Program-made: the position numbers and the translations under genes
The notes under the pieces: generated by a model
What the model saw: the letters and a program-made list of their open reading frames with translations, nothing else
What the model was told of the DNA's origin: nothing
Databases searched by the model: none
Source of the DNA: Tamlana flava
Lineage (GTDB): Bacteria > Bacteroidota > Bacteroidia > Flavobacteriales > Flavobacteriaceae
Length of the DNA: 64,000 nt
Assembly: GCF_041287255.1 (NCBI RefSeq)
Contig: NZ_JBGGTX010000004.1
Location: forward strand, 248,001 to 312,000
Reading direction: 5' to 3'
Shown: in pieces, positions 18,187 to 26,991 of the stretch
How positions within the stretch are numbered: the first letter of the stretch is position 1
How the letters are laid out: each line of letters begins with the position of its first letter

Positions 18187-20235
18187 ATGAAAGACTTCAT
18201 AAACAAGCTATATAGAAACCATTCCCTGATTTACAAAGGGCTTTTGTTTATATGCACCACAGTTTTAATTGTGTATTTATTTCCTAAAAGCGGAAAGTTT
18301 AAATATAGCTTTGAAAAAGGTAAGCCTTGGCAATCTGAAAGTTTACAAGCACCTTTTGATTTTGCAATTAAAAAGACTGATGCCGAAATAGCTTCAGAAA
18401 AGAAAGAACTTACCGATAATGCTGTTTTATACTTTGATTTTGATAACACCATTGAAGACAAGGTAAGAAGCAATTTTGAAGCTCAATTTCAAGCTGTTTT
18501 TTCCGATACTTTATCCAGAAGCTTGACCCAAAAATTAAAGCAAACGGGAGAAACAATCATTTCGCAGCTTTACGAGTTTGGAATTTTAGCTGAAACCTAT
18601 GATTTTCCTGATGATAAAAGAATTGCCATTCTCGATGGTCGTGAAGAAATTAATGATGGTTTTTTTTCAAGTTTGGTTGAACAGGATGCGGTTTCAAATG
18701 TGATTGATAAAGTTTTGGTTAAGGATAGGCTGTCTAGTTATAAAACAGCATATGTTGCCTTGTTTTTTGATTTAATAGAACCTAACCTGACTTACAACAA
18801 GGAAGTTACAGATAATGTTCTTCAAGATGAGTTAAGTAAAATTTCGTATACCAAGGGAAGCATTGCCAAGGAAACTCTGATTGTTTCAAAAGGAGAGGTT
18901 GTTGAAGGTGGTAAATATCAAATTTTAAAGTCGCTGCAATCTGAATATGAGTCGCAAGTCTGGAGCAAATCCAACTACAATTGGATACTGTTTGCTTATA
19001 CCTTGCTCGTGGCATTAGCACTGCTCATGTTATTGTTGTTTTTAAGAAAATACAGGGTAAATGTTTTTGAAGACAATACCAAGGTGACTTTTATTTTCTT
19101 CAATATTGCACTTTTGATTTTTATTACCACTTTGGTTGTAAACTACGATTCTAAGTACATTTACATTGTACCCATCTGTATTTTGCCGTTGGTTTTTAAG
19201 GCATTTTTTGATGCACGATTAGGATTATTTGCCCACGTTTTAACGGTATTACTTTTGGGCTTTATTGTACCAAACAGCTATGAGTACGTGTTTCTTCAAA
19301 TTATTGCGGGAATCGTGACTATTTTAACGGTATCAGAACTTTATAAACGTGCTAATTTGTTCATTTCGGTGGGGCAAATTACACTGATTTACATCATCGC
19401 CTATTTTGCGTTTTTTGTCATTCATGAGGGGAGTGTTGAAACACTAAAATGGGAAACCTTTATTTGGTTTATTCTTTGCGGACTTGCCACATTGTTTGTT
19501 CAGCCATTAATTTACGCTTACGAAAAACTCTTTGGCCTAGTTTCAGATGTATCACTTTTGGAACTATCCGATACCAATACTAAATTATTGAAAGAACTTT
19601 CAAATCTGGCACCCGGTACATTTCACCATTCTTTAAATGTGGCAAATTTGGCTGAGGCTTCGGCAAATGAAATTGGGGCAAACGCCATGTTGGTTAGGGT
19701 TGGGGCATTGTATCATGATATTGGCAAAATGAAAAACCCGACGTATTTCACCGAAAACCAATCAACAGGAATCAATCCGCACGATGAACTTTCTGCTAAA
19801 GAAAGTGCCCGAATAATTATAGACCATGTATTAAACGGAATTGAAATTGCTAGAAAAAATAATTTACCAGATCGTGTTATTGATTTTATAAGGACGCATC
19901 ACGGAACCAGTTTAGTCTATTATTTTTATATGAAGGAGAAAAAGGATTATGATGGGGCAAATAGACAGGATTTTAGCTATCCTGGGCCAAAACCATTTAG
20001 CAAGGAGACGGCCATTTTAATGATGTGCGATAGTATTGAGGCGGCTTCTAAAAGTTTAAAGGAACCTAACTCAACCAAGATAGAAGCTTTTGTTGAAAAC
20101 ATCATAAACAAACAAATAGAGGAAGGACAATTTTTAAATGCCAATATTACATTCAAGGAAATCCAGTCCATAAAAAAAGTGTTAAAACACAAGCTGGCAA
20201 ACATTTATCATTTGCGGATAGAATACCCTGAATAA
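18187..20235 (+). CDS. 7TM-HD family phosphohydrolase (PgpH-like)
   Basis: This 682-residue membrane protein has one N-terminal membrane helix, an extracytoplasmic 7TMR-HDED domain (about residues 50-265), seven membrane helices (about 270-460) and a cytoplasmic HD domain. HD landmarks are TFHHSLNVANLA, ALYHDIGKM (His510, Asp511) and RTHHGTSLVYYFY. Proteins of this layout degrade cyclic di-AMP, so it is likely a c-di-AMP phosphodiesterase in potassium and osmotic control. TACATTTG at 18171-18178 matches a -7 element but would leave almost no leader. It is monocistronic and followed by tRNA genes. Confidence 0.88.
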   Translation: MKDFINKLYRNHSLIYKGLLFICTTVLIVYLFPKSGKFKYSFEKGKPWQSESLQAPFDFAIKKTDAEIASEKKELTDNAVLYFDFDNTIEDKVRSNFEAQFQAVFSDTLSRSLTQKLKQTGETIISQLYEFGILAETYDFPDDKRIAILDGREEINDGFFSSLVEQDAVSNVIDKVLVKDRLSSYKTAYVALFFDLIEPNLTYNKEVTDNVLQDELSKISYTKGSIAKETLIVSKGEVVEGGKYQILKSLQSEYESQVWSKSNYNWILFAYTLLVALALLMLLLFLRKYRVNVFEDNTKVTFIFFNIALLIFITTLVVNYDSKYIYIVPICILPLVFKAFFDARLGLFAHVLTVLLLGFIVPNSYEYVFLQIIAGIVTILTVSELYKRANLFISVGQITLIYIIAYFAFFVIHEGSVETLKWETFIWFILCGLATLFVQPLIYAYEKLFGLVSDVSLLELSDTNTKLLKELSNLAPGTFHHSLNVANLAEASANEIGANAMLVRVGALYHDIGKMKNPTYFTENQSTGINPHDELSAKESARIIIDHVLNGIEIARKNNLPDRVIDFIRTHHGTSLVYYFYMKEKKDYDGANRQDFSYPGPKPFSKETAILMMCDSIEAASKSLKEPNSTKIEAFVENIINKQIEEGQFLNANITFKEIQSIKKVLKHKLANIYHLRIEYPE

Positions 20236-20260
20236 AATTTTTAAAAAAGTAAAAAAATAG

Positions 20261-20291
20261 TTGTGTGCTTATCTAGTATGAACTACATTTG
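20261..20291 (+). promoter_or_regulatory. promoter of the tRNA-Ser/tRNA-Pro unit
   Basis: TTG at 20261-20263, a 20-nt spacer and TACATTTG at 20284-20291 match the Bacteroidota consensus fully. The tRNA-Ser begins about 30 nt after the predicted transcript start. Confidence 0.72.
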
Positions 20292-20331
20292 CAACCGCAA
20301 TTTTATTGCTATAGTTCATTATATAATAATA

Positions 20332-20415
20332 GGAGAGGTGCCGGAGTGGTAACGGAGCAGATTGCTAATCTGTCAGCGCGTAAGTGCTGCCTGGGTTCGA
20401 GTCCCAGTCTCTCCG
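20332..20415 (+). tRNA. tRNA-Ser (anticodon GCT)
   Basis: A full cloverleaf with the long variable arm of class II tRNAs is present. The acceptor GGAGAGG pairs with TCTCTCC (one G-T). The anticodon stem GCAGA/TCTGT encloses loop TTGCTAA with anticodon GCT, which reads AGC and AGT. The T-loop is GGTTCGAGTCC. CCA is not encoded. Confidence 0.96.
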
Positions 20416-20435
20416 CAATTTTTGCAATAGCCATT

Positions 20436-20510
20436 CGGGGTGTAGCGTAGCCCGGTTATCGCGCCTGCTTTGGGAGCAGGAGGTCGCAGGTTCGAATCCT
20501 GCCACCCCGA
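20436..20510 (+). tRNA. tRNA-Pro (anticodon TGG)
   Basis: The acceptor CGGGGTG pairs with CACCCCG, with discriminator A at 20510. The anticodon stem CCTGC/GCAGG encloses loop TTTGGGA with anticodon TGG. T-arm GCAGGTTCGAATCCTGC. It lies 20 bp after tRNA-Ser and is likely on the same transcript. CCA is not encoded. Confidence 0.96.
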
Positions 20511-20525
20511 CAAATTAAAACATAA

Positions 20526-20559
20526 AAAAACACCGTTAAATTTATTTAACGGTGTTTTT
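20526..20559. terminator. bidirectional terminator shared by tRNAs and the PNPOx gene
   Basis: A 15-bp perfect stem joins AAAAACACCGTTAAA (20526-20540) and TTTAACGGTGTTTTT (20545-20559) with a TTTA loop. The stop codon and last codons of the convergent PNPOx gene lie inside the hairpin. Confidence 0.9.
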
Positions 20560-21036
20560 GTTTTTAGAATGTTTGTCTTTTGAATATCTTCGAGTTTTAC
20601 CAGTAATTTCCTCAATCTTTATACGGTAAACAATAGGCGGGGCTTCAGGGTGAGTTTTATCTGAAAATTGTGGGATGAATTGATAGTCTTTATGTTCTTT
20701 CTTCGCAATTAATTCTTTTACACCATTTGTGAATTTATGTAGTTGAAATTTTGCATCAGGTCCTTCCAACTCTTCATAAGTGCCTTGTACCAAAACGGTG
20801 CTCCAATTGTCAATAGATTCAATATCCTCTACTTCAAGTGCCACGGCATTGTTTGCTCTTAGTGCCGTTGTTTTATGGCCTTCACCCGTATAACCTATAA
20901 GCGATTTGTTTTTTTGGTTATAATAATAAGTAATAGGAACCACAAAAGGCGAGTTTTTGTAAACGTAAGCCAAGTGACCAATATAATTATCGGCCAATAT
21001 TTTTAAACACGCTTCTTTATTTATTTTGTTAATCAT
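20542..21036 (-). CDS. Pyridoxamine 5'-phosphate oxidase-family flavin-binding protein
   Basis: This 164-residue split-barrel protein is similar to NimA-like/PNPOx-fold proteins. It begins with the CLKILADNYIGHLAYV element and continues with VVPITYYYNQKNKSLIGYTGEGHKTTALRANNAVALEVEDI, the usual start and flavin-phosphate-binding region of this group (FMN, possibly F420 or haem in relatives). The role may be redox detoxification. It is preceded by a TGA-N6-TCA/-7 promoter of the stress-island type. Its 3' end (codons for KNKNTVK) is embedded in a terminator stem. Confidence 0.85.
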   Translation of the reverse strand: MINKINKEACLKILADNYIGHLAYVYKNSPFVVPITYYYNQKNKSLIGYTGEGHKTTALRANNAVALEVEDIESIDNWSTVLVQGTYEELEGPDAKFQLHKFTNGVKELIAKKEHKDYQFIPQFSDKTHPEAPPIVYRIKIEEITGKTRRYSKDKHSKNKNTVK

Positions 21037-21111
21037 GATTTTTAGGTTAATAAGGTTTTAAAAAGAGTGTTCTTGATTTTAGATTACTTCATCAGTTTGA
21101 TTCTTTCAGAG

Positions 21112-21154
21112 TAAATTTATTATAACCTAAGATTTTATTATATGATATTAATCA
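21112..21154 (-). promoter_or_regulatory. CRP/FNR-type class II promoter of the PNPOx gene (site 1)
   Basis: On the minus strand the dyad TGATTAATATCA (plus 21143-21154) is followed by 23 nt and TAAATTTA (plus 21112-21119). The dyad lies over the 3' end of the CDP-alcohol phosphatidyltransferase gene. The predicted leader is about 70 nt. Confidence 0.75.
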
Positions 21155-21756
21155 GTCAAAGAGTTTTTATCTCCTTTTTTTAAGCGTCGTTTATCCCTTA
21201 AGGCCCAATAAATGCCTTTAACATCGGAAGCCCAATTGTCATACATAAAAATAAGACTAATTTCTTCTATGGTCTCTAGAATGCCAATGCCAATCATAAT
21301 ATAAAACAAGATGTATTCTGGATTGAAAAATAGGGACCATAAAATGAATAGACTCTGCAGGACGGCCGAAAGTTTGGCCAAGTACGTATGAAACGCCGTG
21401 GCTTTACCGTATTTAAAATAGGCGATTAGCATTTGGACAATGTAGGGGATAAATGCAATAATGATGAGAGTTAGATTTGCTTTAATAAAATCTGTTTCAA
21501 AGTAAAATAACCCCAATAAGCCAACAATTAAGGTAATTTGGTCGCCAAAGGAATCTAGTTGCGAACCTCTGGGACTCGTTATTTTTAACTTTCTAGCTAA
21601 ATAGCCATCCACGGCATCAGTTAAATAGCTTATCAATAAAAACCATGAAAATACTAACCTAAAGTCAAACCATAATAATATGAGTAATACAGGTGCCGCC
21701 GCTATTCGGTAGAACGTAAACCAATCGGCAACATTAAAGTTTTTAAAGGTTAGCAT
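21148..21756 (-). CDS. CDP-alcohol phosphatidyltransferase
   Basis: This 202-residue membrane enzyme joins a CDP-activated lipid to an alcohol such as glycerol phosphate. The complete catalytic signature D-x2-DG-x2-AR-x8-G-x3-D-x3-D is present in TDAVDGYLARKLK and GSQLDSFGDQ. It is distinct from pssA at 6410. Length suits PgsA-type enzymes, but the alcohol substrate cannot be inferred. It lies 5 bp after the MscS gene and is the last gene of the cbpA-cbpM-mscS operon. Confidence 0.82.
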   Translation of the reverse strand: MLTFKNFNVADWFTFYRIAAAPVLLILLWFDFRLVFSWFLLISYLTDAVDGYLARKLKITSPRGSQLDSFGDQITLIVGLLGLFYFETDFIKANLTLIIIAFIPYIVQMLIAYFKYGKATAFHTYLAKLSAVLQSLFILWSLFFNPEYILFYIMIGIGILETIEEISLIFMYDNWASDVKGIYWALRDKRRLKKGDKNSLTD

Positions 21757-21761
21757 AATTG

Positions 21762-22667
21762 TTAGTTTTTCGTCTCGACATTAAACTTTGTCTTTGTCAT
21801 GTTAATAATCTCTAAAGTTGTTGATGCCAGTAGCACTTTGCCATTTGTTCTTTTTATTTCTAGGTTGATTTTATCATGTAAGGTGTGCTTTGTAAATCGC
21901 CTTTTTTTATAGTCAACGATATATCTTAAGTTAAACTGAATCCAATTGTCTGTTAGAGAAATGGCTAATGTGGGATCGAGCATGGCATCTTCAATATAAT
22001 ATTTGTTCACCACAGCTTTCCATTGGGTTTTTGAATTGGCGGTAAATTGAGAGAGGATTTCCTTTGCCGTTTCAATGATGATAGATTTTGCCAATTCTAC
22101 ATTCGAGCCATACCGAATAGGTAGATTAAATTCGTCCCATATAAATGGAAAATCTTGGGAGTAGTTATAAATAGGCCCTTTAAACACAAAGGCATTGCTT
22201 AGTTTTACAATACGCCCGCTGTAATTATCACTGCTCACCCATTGCCCAATTTCCATCATGGTGGTGTAAATACTGTCTACGTCAATAACATCGCCTTTAA
22301 TATCATTAATTTCAATTCTTTCACCTGGTTTATAAACCTTTACTATGAAAATGTAAAGCGACCCAGCAATGCTTAAAATAAGTTCTTGAAGAGTAAAGGC
22401 AATGCCTGCACTAAAAAGGCCGATGGCAAGCGTAAAATCTTTAATATTGCCTGTGAAATAGGAGAAAGATAGAAGGATTAAAATGACATAGCCAAAAATT
22501 TCAATTCCCTTTTGGGATTTATAGCGTACAGATGCATCTGTTACTTGTTTTCTTAAAAACCTTCTAAAAAGTTGAATTATAGCAAGGACAAAAGTAGCCA
22601 GCAGTATAAATTTGAAAATACTGTATAGGGTAGGGTTTTCAGTAATCCATTGGTTTAGGCGTTCCAT
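21762..22667 (-). CDS. MscS-family small-conductance mechanosensitive channel
   Basis: The 301-residue protein has three N-terminal membrane segments, the pore-lining helix near residue 75-105 (LAIGLFSAGIAFTLQELIL) and the MscS beta domain (YKPGERIEINDIKGDVIDVDSIYTTMMEI). Such channels open on hypo-osmotic shock, although small members can have signalling roles. It is placed between cbpM (9 bp) and a CDP-alcohol phosphatidyltransferase (5 bp) in one operon, tying membrane homeostasis to a chaperone unit. Confidence 0.88.
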   Translation of the reverse strand: MERLNQWITENPTLYSIFKFILLATFVLAIIQLFRRFLRKQVTDASVRYKSQKGIEIFGYVILILLSFSYFTGNIKDFTLAIGLFSAGIAFTLQELILSIAGSLYIFIVKVYKPGERIEINDIKGDVIDVDSIYTTMMEIGQWVSSDNYSGRIVKLSNAFVFKGPIYNYSQDFPFIWDEFNLPIRYGSNVELAKSIIIETAKEILSQFTANSKTQWKAVVNKYYIEDAMLDPTLAISLTDNWIQFNLRYIVDYKKRRFTKHTLHDKINLEIKRTNGKVLLASTTLEIINMTKTKFNVETKN

Positions 22668-22676
22668 TTTAGTTGT

Positions 22677-22973
22677 TTAAAAATCTTCGTATAGCCGCAA
22701 CCTGTTATTTAAGGTCCTAATTTCTTGTTTTAAGTTTTCAACTTGTTCCAACAAGTTATATATAGCATCGATTCCTTCCATATTAATTTCAAGGTCATAA
22801 TGCAATCGAGCCATTTTTTCAACCTCTTTTAACTGGGTTCTGTGGATAAAAAAATCATCTTTTTTAATCGTTAATTCTATGAGTTGAAATTCCTGAAGCG
22901 TATTGATAAACGAAGAAGGAATTTTATAATGCTTGCAAATTAATTTTACCGGTATTAAATCTCTATTTTCCAT
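22677..22973 (-). CDS. cbpM: Chaperone modulator CbpM
   Basis: This 98-residue MerR-like helical protein binds the J-domain of CbpA and limits its activity. It begins with a short winged-helix-like segment (LIPVKLICKHYKIPSSFINTL) and ends with a coiled coil (NLKQEIRTLNNRL). The start codon overlaps the cbpA stop by one base (TAATG). Assignment rests on length, fold pattern and the cbpA partner. Confidence 0.85.
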   Translation of the reverse strand: MENRDLIPVKLICKHYKIPSSFINTLQEFQLIELTIKKDDFFIHRTQLKEVEKMARLHYDLEINMEGIDAIYNLLEQVENLKQEIRTLNNRLRLYEDF

Positions 22974-23863
22974 TATCTACGCTGTGTTTGTAATTGTTTT
23001 ATTAAATCCTTCTCCGTATTGGAGAGATTGGTTGGGATTTTTAGTTGATAGGTTATAAACAAATCGCCAAACTGTCCTTCTTTTTTGTAAACAGGAAATC
23101 CTTTGCCTTTTAGCTTCACTGTTGCGCCATTTTGTGTCTCTGGTTTTATGTTTAGTTTTACCTGCCCATCAAATGTGTCTACTGTAAGTTCACCACCCAA
23201 CATGGCTTTATAGATGTCTAAATCAACGGTAGTATAAAGGTCGGCTTTATCTCTTTTGAATTTGGAATGGTTTACTATAGAGAATTGTATATATAAATCG
23301 CCATTTGGTCCACCATTTATGCCTTTTCCACCATGGCCTTTAATTTTAATGATTTGCCCGTTTTCAACTCCGGCCGGAATAGTAATTCTTATGTTCTTGT
23401 TGTTAACGGTTAGCGTGCGCTTGTGCGTGGTGAAAACATCTTTTAAATCCAGTTGTAACTCGGCATTAAAATCCTGCCCCCTAAATTTTACCTGTCTACC
23501 ACTAGCGCCCGCAGATGCACCGCTAAACATATTTTCAAAAAAATCTGAAAAGTCTTTAGCCGAATAGCCGCCAGAACTGCCTTGATAGCTTCTTTGGTGT
23601 TGCGATTGCTGTTGTTTTGCTTTTTCGTACTCTTCAGCATGTTTCCAATGTTCCCCATACTGATCGTATTTTTTTCGATTTTCTGGGTCGCTTAAAACTT
23701 CGTTGGCTTCGTTGATTTCCTTAAATTTTTTTTCCGCAACACTGTCATTCGGATTTAAGTCTGGGTGGTACTTTCGGGCCAGTTTTCTGTAAGCCTTTTT
23801 TATATCACTCTCTGAGGCGTTTTTTGGAACGCCTAATATTTTGTAATAATCTATAAAAGCCAT
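22973..23863 (-). CDS. cbpA: DnaJ-type co-chaperone CbpA
   Basis: This Hsp40 co-chaperone stimulates DnaK. The 296-residue protein has an N-terminal J-domain with HPD at 33-35, a Gly/Ser/Gln-rich linker with an F-x-FF element (DFSDFFENMFSG) and the C-terminal substrate-binding domain without a zinc finger (LDLKDVFTTHKRTLTV, IPAGVENGQIIKIKG, GDLYIQFSIVNH). The lack of the zinc finger and the adjacent cbpM identify CbpA rather than DnaJ. It leads a four-gene operon driven by a TGA-N6-TCA promoter. Confidence 0.92.
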   Translation of the reverse strand: MAFIDYYKILGVPKNASESDIKKAYRKLARKYHPDLNPNDSVAEKKFKEINEANEVLSDPENRKKYDQYGEHWKHAEEYEKAKQQQSQHQRSYQGSSGGYSAKDFSDFFENMFSGASAGASGRQVKFRGQDFNAELQLDLKDVFTTHKRTLTVNNKNIRITIPAGVENGQIIKIKGHGGKGINGGPNGDLYIQFSIVNHSKFKRDKADLYTTVDLDIYKAMLGGELTVDTFDGQVKLNIKPETQNGATVKLKGKGFPVYKKEGQFGDLFITYQLKIPTNLSNTEKDLIKQLQTQRR

Positions 23864-23881
23864 TTTGCGTTAATTTTAGCA

Positions 23882-23924
23882 GAAAGTTACGATCCTTTTA
23901 AGATAAAAAAAATGACATAAATCA
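23882..23924 (-). promoter_or_regulatory. CRP/FNR-type class II promoter of cbpA operon (site 2)
   Basis: On the minus strand TGATTTATGTCA (plus 23913-23924) is followed by 23 nt and TAACTTTC (plus 23882-23889). Predicted transcription starts near 23878, about 15 nt before cbpA. It lies in the 70-bp gap after the ABC ATPase gene. Confidence 0.78.
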
Positions 23925-23933
23925 TTAGCGCCG

Positions 23934-24608
23934 CTAAACCAATATTTTGCCATCTTCCATTTCAATAATGCGGTCGGTTTTTTTGGCAAAATCTTCGTCG
24001 TGGGTTACAATTAAAAGTGAAAGGCCTTGCTCATCGCATAGACGTTTAAATATGTTGAAAACGTTTTTGGAGTTTGAACTGTCCAGATTGCCGGTGGGCT
24101 CGTCACCCATAATAATGGAAGGATTATTGATTAACGCGCGGGCAATGGCAATACGTTGCTTTTCGCCACCAGAAACCCTTGAAGCACGCTTTTTTGCCAA
24201 ATGCTCAATGTTCAGCATCTTTAGTTTCTCATAGGCATCGTGTTCAATTTCTTGAGCTGATTTTTCAGCAAGTTTTTTAGCTGGGAGCATGATGTTTTCC
24301 AAAACCGAAAAATCGGCCAACAAATAATGAAACTGAAAAACAAAGCCAATATGTTTATTCCTAATGTATGAAAGGTGGTCTTTGTCTTGACCGGAAATGA
24401 GTTTGTTGTTCAAAAAGAGTTCTCCTTCATAATCGGTGTCCATAGTTGAAAGAATGTACAAGAGCGTGGACTTTCCGCAGCCAGATTTTCCCATGATTGA
24501 GGCAAATTCACCTTTTTTTACTTGAAAATTGATGTCTTTCAAAACATGGAACAAAACCGGTTTTTTGAAGTATTTGTTGATATGTTTGGCTTCTAGAACA
24601 GTACTCAT
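23934..24608 (-). CDS. ABC transporter ATP-binding protein (LolD/MacB type)
   Basis: The 224-residue cytoplasmic ATPase has Walker A GKSGCGKST at 40-48, the family-typical FVFQFHYLLADFSVLEN Q-loop, signature VSGGEKQR, Walker B IIMGDEPTGNLDS and H-loop THDEDFA. It pairs with the permease 1 bp upstream and the adaptor lipoprotein before that, forming a MacAB-like export or lipoprotein-release complex. It is the last gene of the operon that starts with the TerB-like gene. Confidence 0.9.
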   Translation of the reverse strand: MSTVLEAKHINKYFKKPVLFHVLKDINFQVKKGEFASIMGKSGCGKSTLLYILSTMDTDYEGELFLNNKLISGQDKDHLSYIRNKHIGFVFQFHYLLADFSVLENIMLPAKKLAEKSAQEIEHDAYEKLKMLNIEHLAKKRASRVSGGEKQRIAIARALINNPSIIMGDEPTGNLDSSNSKNVFNIFKRLCDEQGLSLLIVTHDEDFAKKTDRIIEMEDGKILV

Positions 24609-24609
24609 T

Positions 24610-25872
24610 TTATTGGCCTCTAATGATTTTCACGGGATCTATTTTTTTTGCTTTTTTGGATGGAAGGTAGCCAGCCATAAACGTTGAAATCATGGCAAAT
24701 GAAAAGCCTATTAAAAAAAACATCGGATTTATATTTACAGGAAAGGTTTCTACCGTTGGTAAAGCTTCAGTCTCAAACGGAATGGTGTCAATTAAACGGG
24801 CAAGTCCATAACCAATAATTAACCCTAAAACACCACCTACAAGACCAATAATCATGGCCTGACTCATAAAAATATGTTGTACATCTTTTCCTGAAAAGCC
24901 TGTCGCCTTTAAAATGGCAATGTCGTTCATCTTTTCATAAATGAGCATGTTCAGAATATTATAAATACCAAACCCGGCGACAATAAGTAATGTAATGGAA
25001 ACGGCATAGGTAATGAGGTTTCGAATGGAGGTGCCTGTTTCAAATTGCGCATTTGCCTTTTTTATGTCGATGGCGGTTAAACCGAATTGTTGTTCAATTT
25101 TTTTTGATAGGGGAACGGCCTGTTCAATATCGTATAATTTCACATTAATGTCTGTAATATAATTGTTTGCTTTTCCTAAAATGCGCTGTACCGTTTTTAT
25201 GTTTGTAAAACTTTGAATAGCGTCTAAATCGGCAATGCCACTTTGATAAAGCCCGACAATTCTTAATGGAAAAATACCACCATTTATGGGGCTTACCTGA
25301 ACACGGTCGCCAACCTTTAATGACATTTTTTTTGCAATGCCAATACCCAATAAAATGCCATTTTCTGAAGTTTGTAAAGCCTCAGCAGAACCCTCAACAA
25401 TGTAGTCTCCCATATTGAACAATTTATCCTCATCAATTGGGTTGATGCCTGTTAAGTTTCCACCTAATTCAATAGACCCTGCAATGTAGAAAATTTGTGT
25501 TTTTACTTGGGGGAGAGCGCCACGAACTTCTGGTTTGTCTTCAAGATATTTTATGATGGGCAGAGCGTTATGGATTTTTTTCTGCATTAATTTTGGCTTT
25601 ACGGAATGCACCACATTAAAGCTTTCTTTTACCCTATTGTATAGAGAAATAGGCTGATTTTGAGAAGGTTCTATTTCATTGTAAACATGAACATGGGGCG
25701 TTTGGTTAAGTATTAAATTGTCGAGCATGGCATTAAGGCCGGTCATAAAACAAACCAAAGTAATGTAGGCCCCAATGCCAAAAGTCACACCCAAAGCAGC
25801 TGTGGACGTTTGCTTAATTTTTGTGAGCAAATGAGTTTTGGCAATACTTAATATTACTATCCAATTGGTCAT
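24610..25872 (-). CDS. MacB/FtsX-like ABC transporter permease
   Basis: This 420-residue inner-membrane protein has one N-terminal membrane segment, a large periplasmic MacB_PCD domain (about residues 45-270) and three C-terminal segments of the FtsX type, with IYEKMNDIAILKATGFSGKDVQ and a KKIDPVKIIRG C-terminus. It works with the ATPase downstream and the adaptor upstream (4-bp overlap). Efflux and LolCE-like lipoprotein transfer are both possible. The adaptor partner favours MacAB-type transport. Confidence 0.87.
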   Translation of the reverse strand: MTNWIVILSIAKTHLLTKIKQTSTAALGVTFGIGAYITLVCFMTGLNAMLDNLILNQTPHVHVYNEIEPSQNQPISLYNRVKESFNVVHSVKPKLMQKKIHNALPIIKYLEDKPEVRGALPQVKTQIFYIAGSIELGGNLTGINPIDEDKLFNMGDYIVEGSAEALQTSENGILLGIGIAKKMSLKVGDRVQVSPINGGIFPLRIVGLYQSGIADLDAIQSFTNIKTVQRILGKANNYITDINVKLYDIEQAVPLSKKIEQQFGLTAIDIKKANAQFETGTSIRNLITYAVSITLLIVAGFGIYNILNMLIYEKMNDIAILKATGFSGKDVQHIFMSQAMIIGLVGGVLGLIIGYGLARLIDTIPFETEALPTVETFPVNINPMFFLIGFSFAMISTFMAGYLPSKKAKKIDPVKIIRGQ

Positions 25873-26951
25873 TCTGTGGGTTTGTAAATGGGCGTGTCTT
25901 TTGTTATTCCAGATAAGATTTCAACATATTCCATGTTTTGTAATCCCGTGGTAACATTAATTATTCCGTCGTCGGTTTTCACTTTATTATCGTCAATTAA
26001 ATAAGTTTTTGGGATGGTCAATACATTGGTTTTTTCGGCAATAATAATGTTGGCTTCGCCTGAAAGTCCGGGATATAAAATTTCAGGTGCATTTTCAAAA
26101 ATGGCTTCGACTTTAAAGGTTTGGTTGCGTTCGTCTTTTTTTGGATAAATTTTGGACACTTTCCCTGTAAAAATTTTTCCATCGTAGGCATCTAAATAAA
26201 TAATAACTTTTAGGCCGTTTGAAACGCGAACTATATCAACTTCATCAACCAGCATTTCAACTATAAAGTTATTGGCACTGCCAACAAAGGCCAATGGCTC
26301 CATGGTATTTACAATTTCACCAGGTTCCTTATACAGGGCGTAAACCTTACCGTTTATCTGACTTTTGACGGTAAAATCTGTTGTAGTTATTAAAGCCGTT
26401 TCATAGTTATTTTGTGCCTGTTTAACCGCCGTTTCCAATTCATGTTTTGTGCGGTTGTATTTACTTTGAAGAAGATTGAGGTTGTTTGAGGACAATTGAT
26501 AGTTAAGTTTTTTTGTGTCGAACTCAACTTTAGATCCTATGTTTTGGTTCCAAAGGTTCTTTTGTCTGAAGTAGTTTGTGGAATCGTTGGTATATTTGAG
26601 TTTTGCTGCAATAATTTCGTCTTCAATACTGCTTAAAATGGCCGAACTGCCCATGTAATTTTCTTTTGCCAATTGCAACGTCAGTTTTGCATTTTGGGCG
26701 TTAAGCTTTGGTGTATTATTGATGATTTGAACCAAAGGGGCATCCTTTTTTACTACGTCGCCTTCTTCAACCAAATTATCGTCTAAAATTCCAGCAACAA
26801 TGGCATAAACTTGATAGAGGCTATCAGGCTGAATGGTTACTGAAGAATATACAGATTCTGTTAAATGCCTTTCTTTTGGAGTTATTTTGTCCTGATTTTT
26901 TGAGCAGGAGGATAGAATTAAAAGTAGTAGTGTGAATTGAAACAATTTCAT
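25869..26951 (-). CDS. HlyD/MacA-like periplasmic adaptor lipoprotein
   Basis: The 360-residue protein has a lipoprotein signal (LILSSC), a biotinyl-lipoyl-like domain, an alpha-helical hairpin (about residues 85-185) and beta-barrel domains, as in membrane fusion proteins. It should link the MacB-like permease to an outer-membrane channel; no TolC homolog is encoded nearby. It overlaps the permease by 4 bp and starts 40 bp after deoD ends. No promoter of its own is visible in that gap, so it belongs to the TerB-like/trx/deoD operon. Confidence 0.86.
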   Translation of the reverse strand: MKLFQFTLLLLILSSCSKNQDKITPKERHLTESVYSSVTIQPDSLYQVYAIVAGILDDNLVEEGDVVKKDAPLVQIINNTPKLNAQNAKLTLQLAKENYMGSSAILSSIEDEIIAAKLKYTNDSTNYFRQKNLWNQNIGSKVEFDTKKLNYQLSSNNLNLLQSKYNRTKHELETAVKQAQNNYETALITTTDFTVKSQINGKVYALYKEPGEIVNTMEPLAFVGSANNFIVEMLVDEVDIVRVSNGLKVIIYLDAYDGKIFTGKVSKIYPKKDERNQTFKVEAIFENAPEILYPGLSGEANIIIAEKTNVLTIPKTYLIDDNKVKTDDGIINVTTGLQNMEYVEILSGITKDTPIYKPTE

Positions 26952-26991
26952 GGTTCAAAATTTATTATGAAGTTAGGGCTGTTTTTGCAAC

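Noticed and set aside
20332..20510. tRNA-Ser/tRNA-Pro as integration site of the 20-kb island
   Set aside because: No integrase, no repeat of the tRNA 3' end near 40.4 kb, and base composition is like the flanks. The tRNAs and island may simply be neighbours.
20373..20615. 80-codon minus-strand frame across both tRNAs, encoding GWQDSNLRPPAPKAG-like text
   Set aside because: This is the well-known false protein made by translating tRNA genes antisense; the tRNAs explain the sequence.
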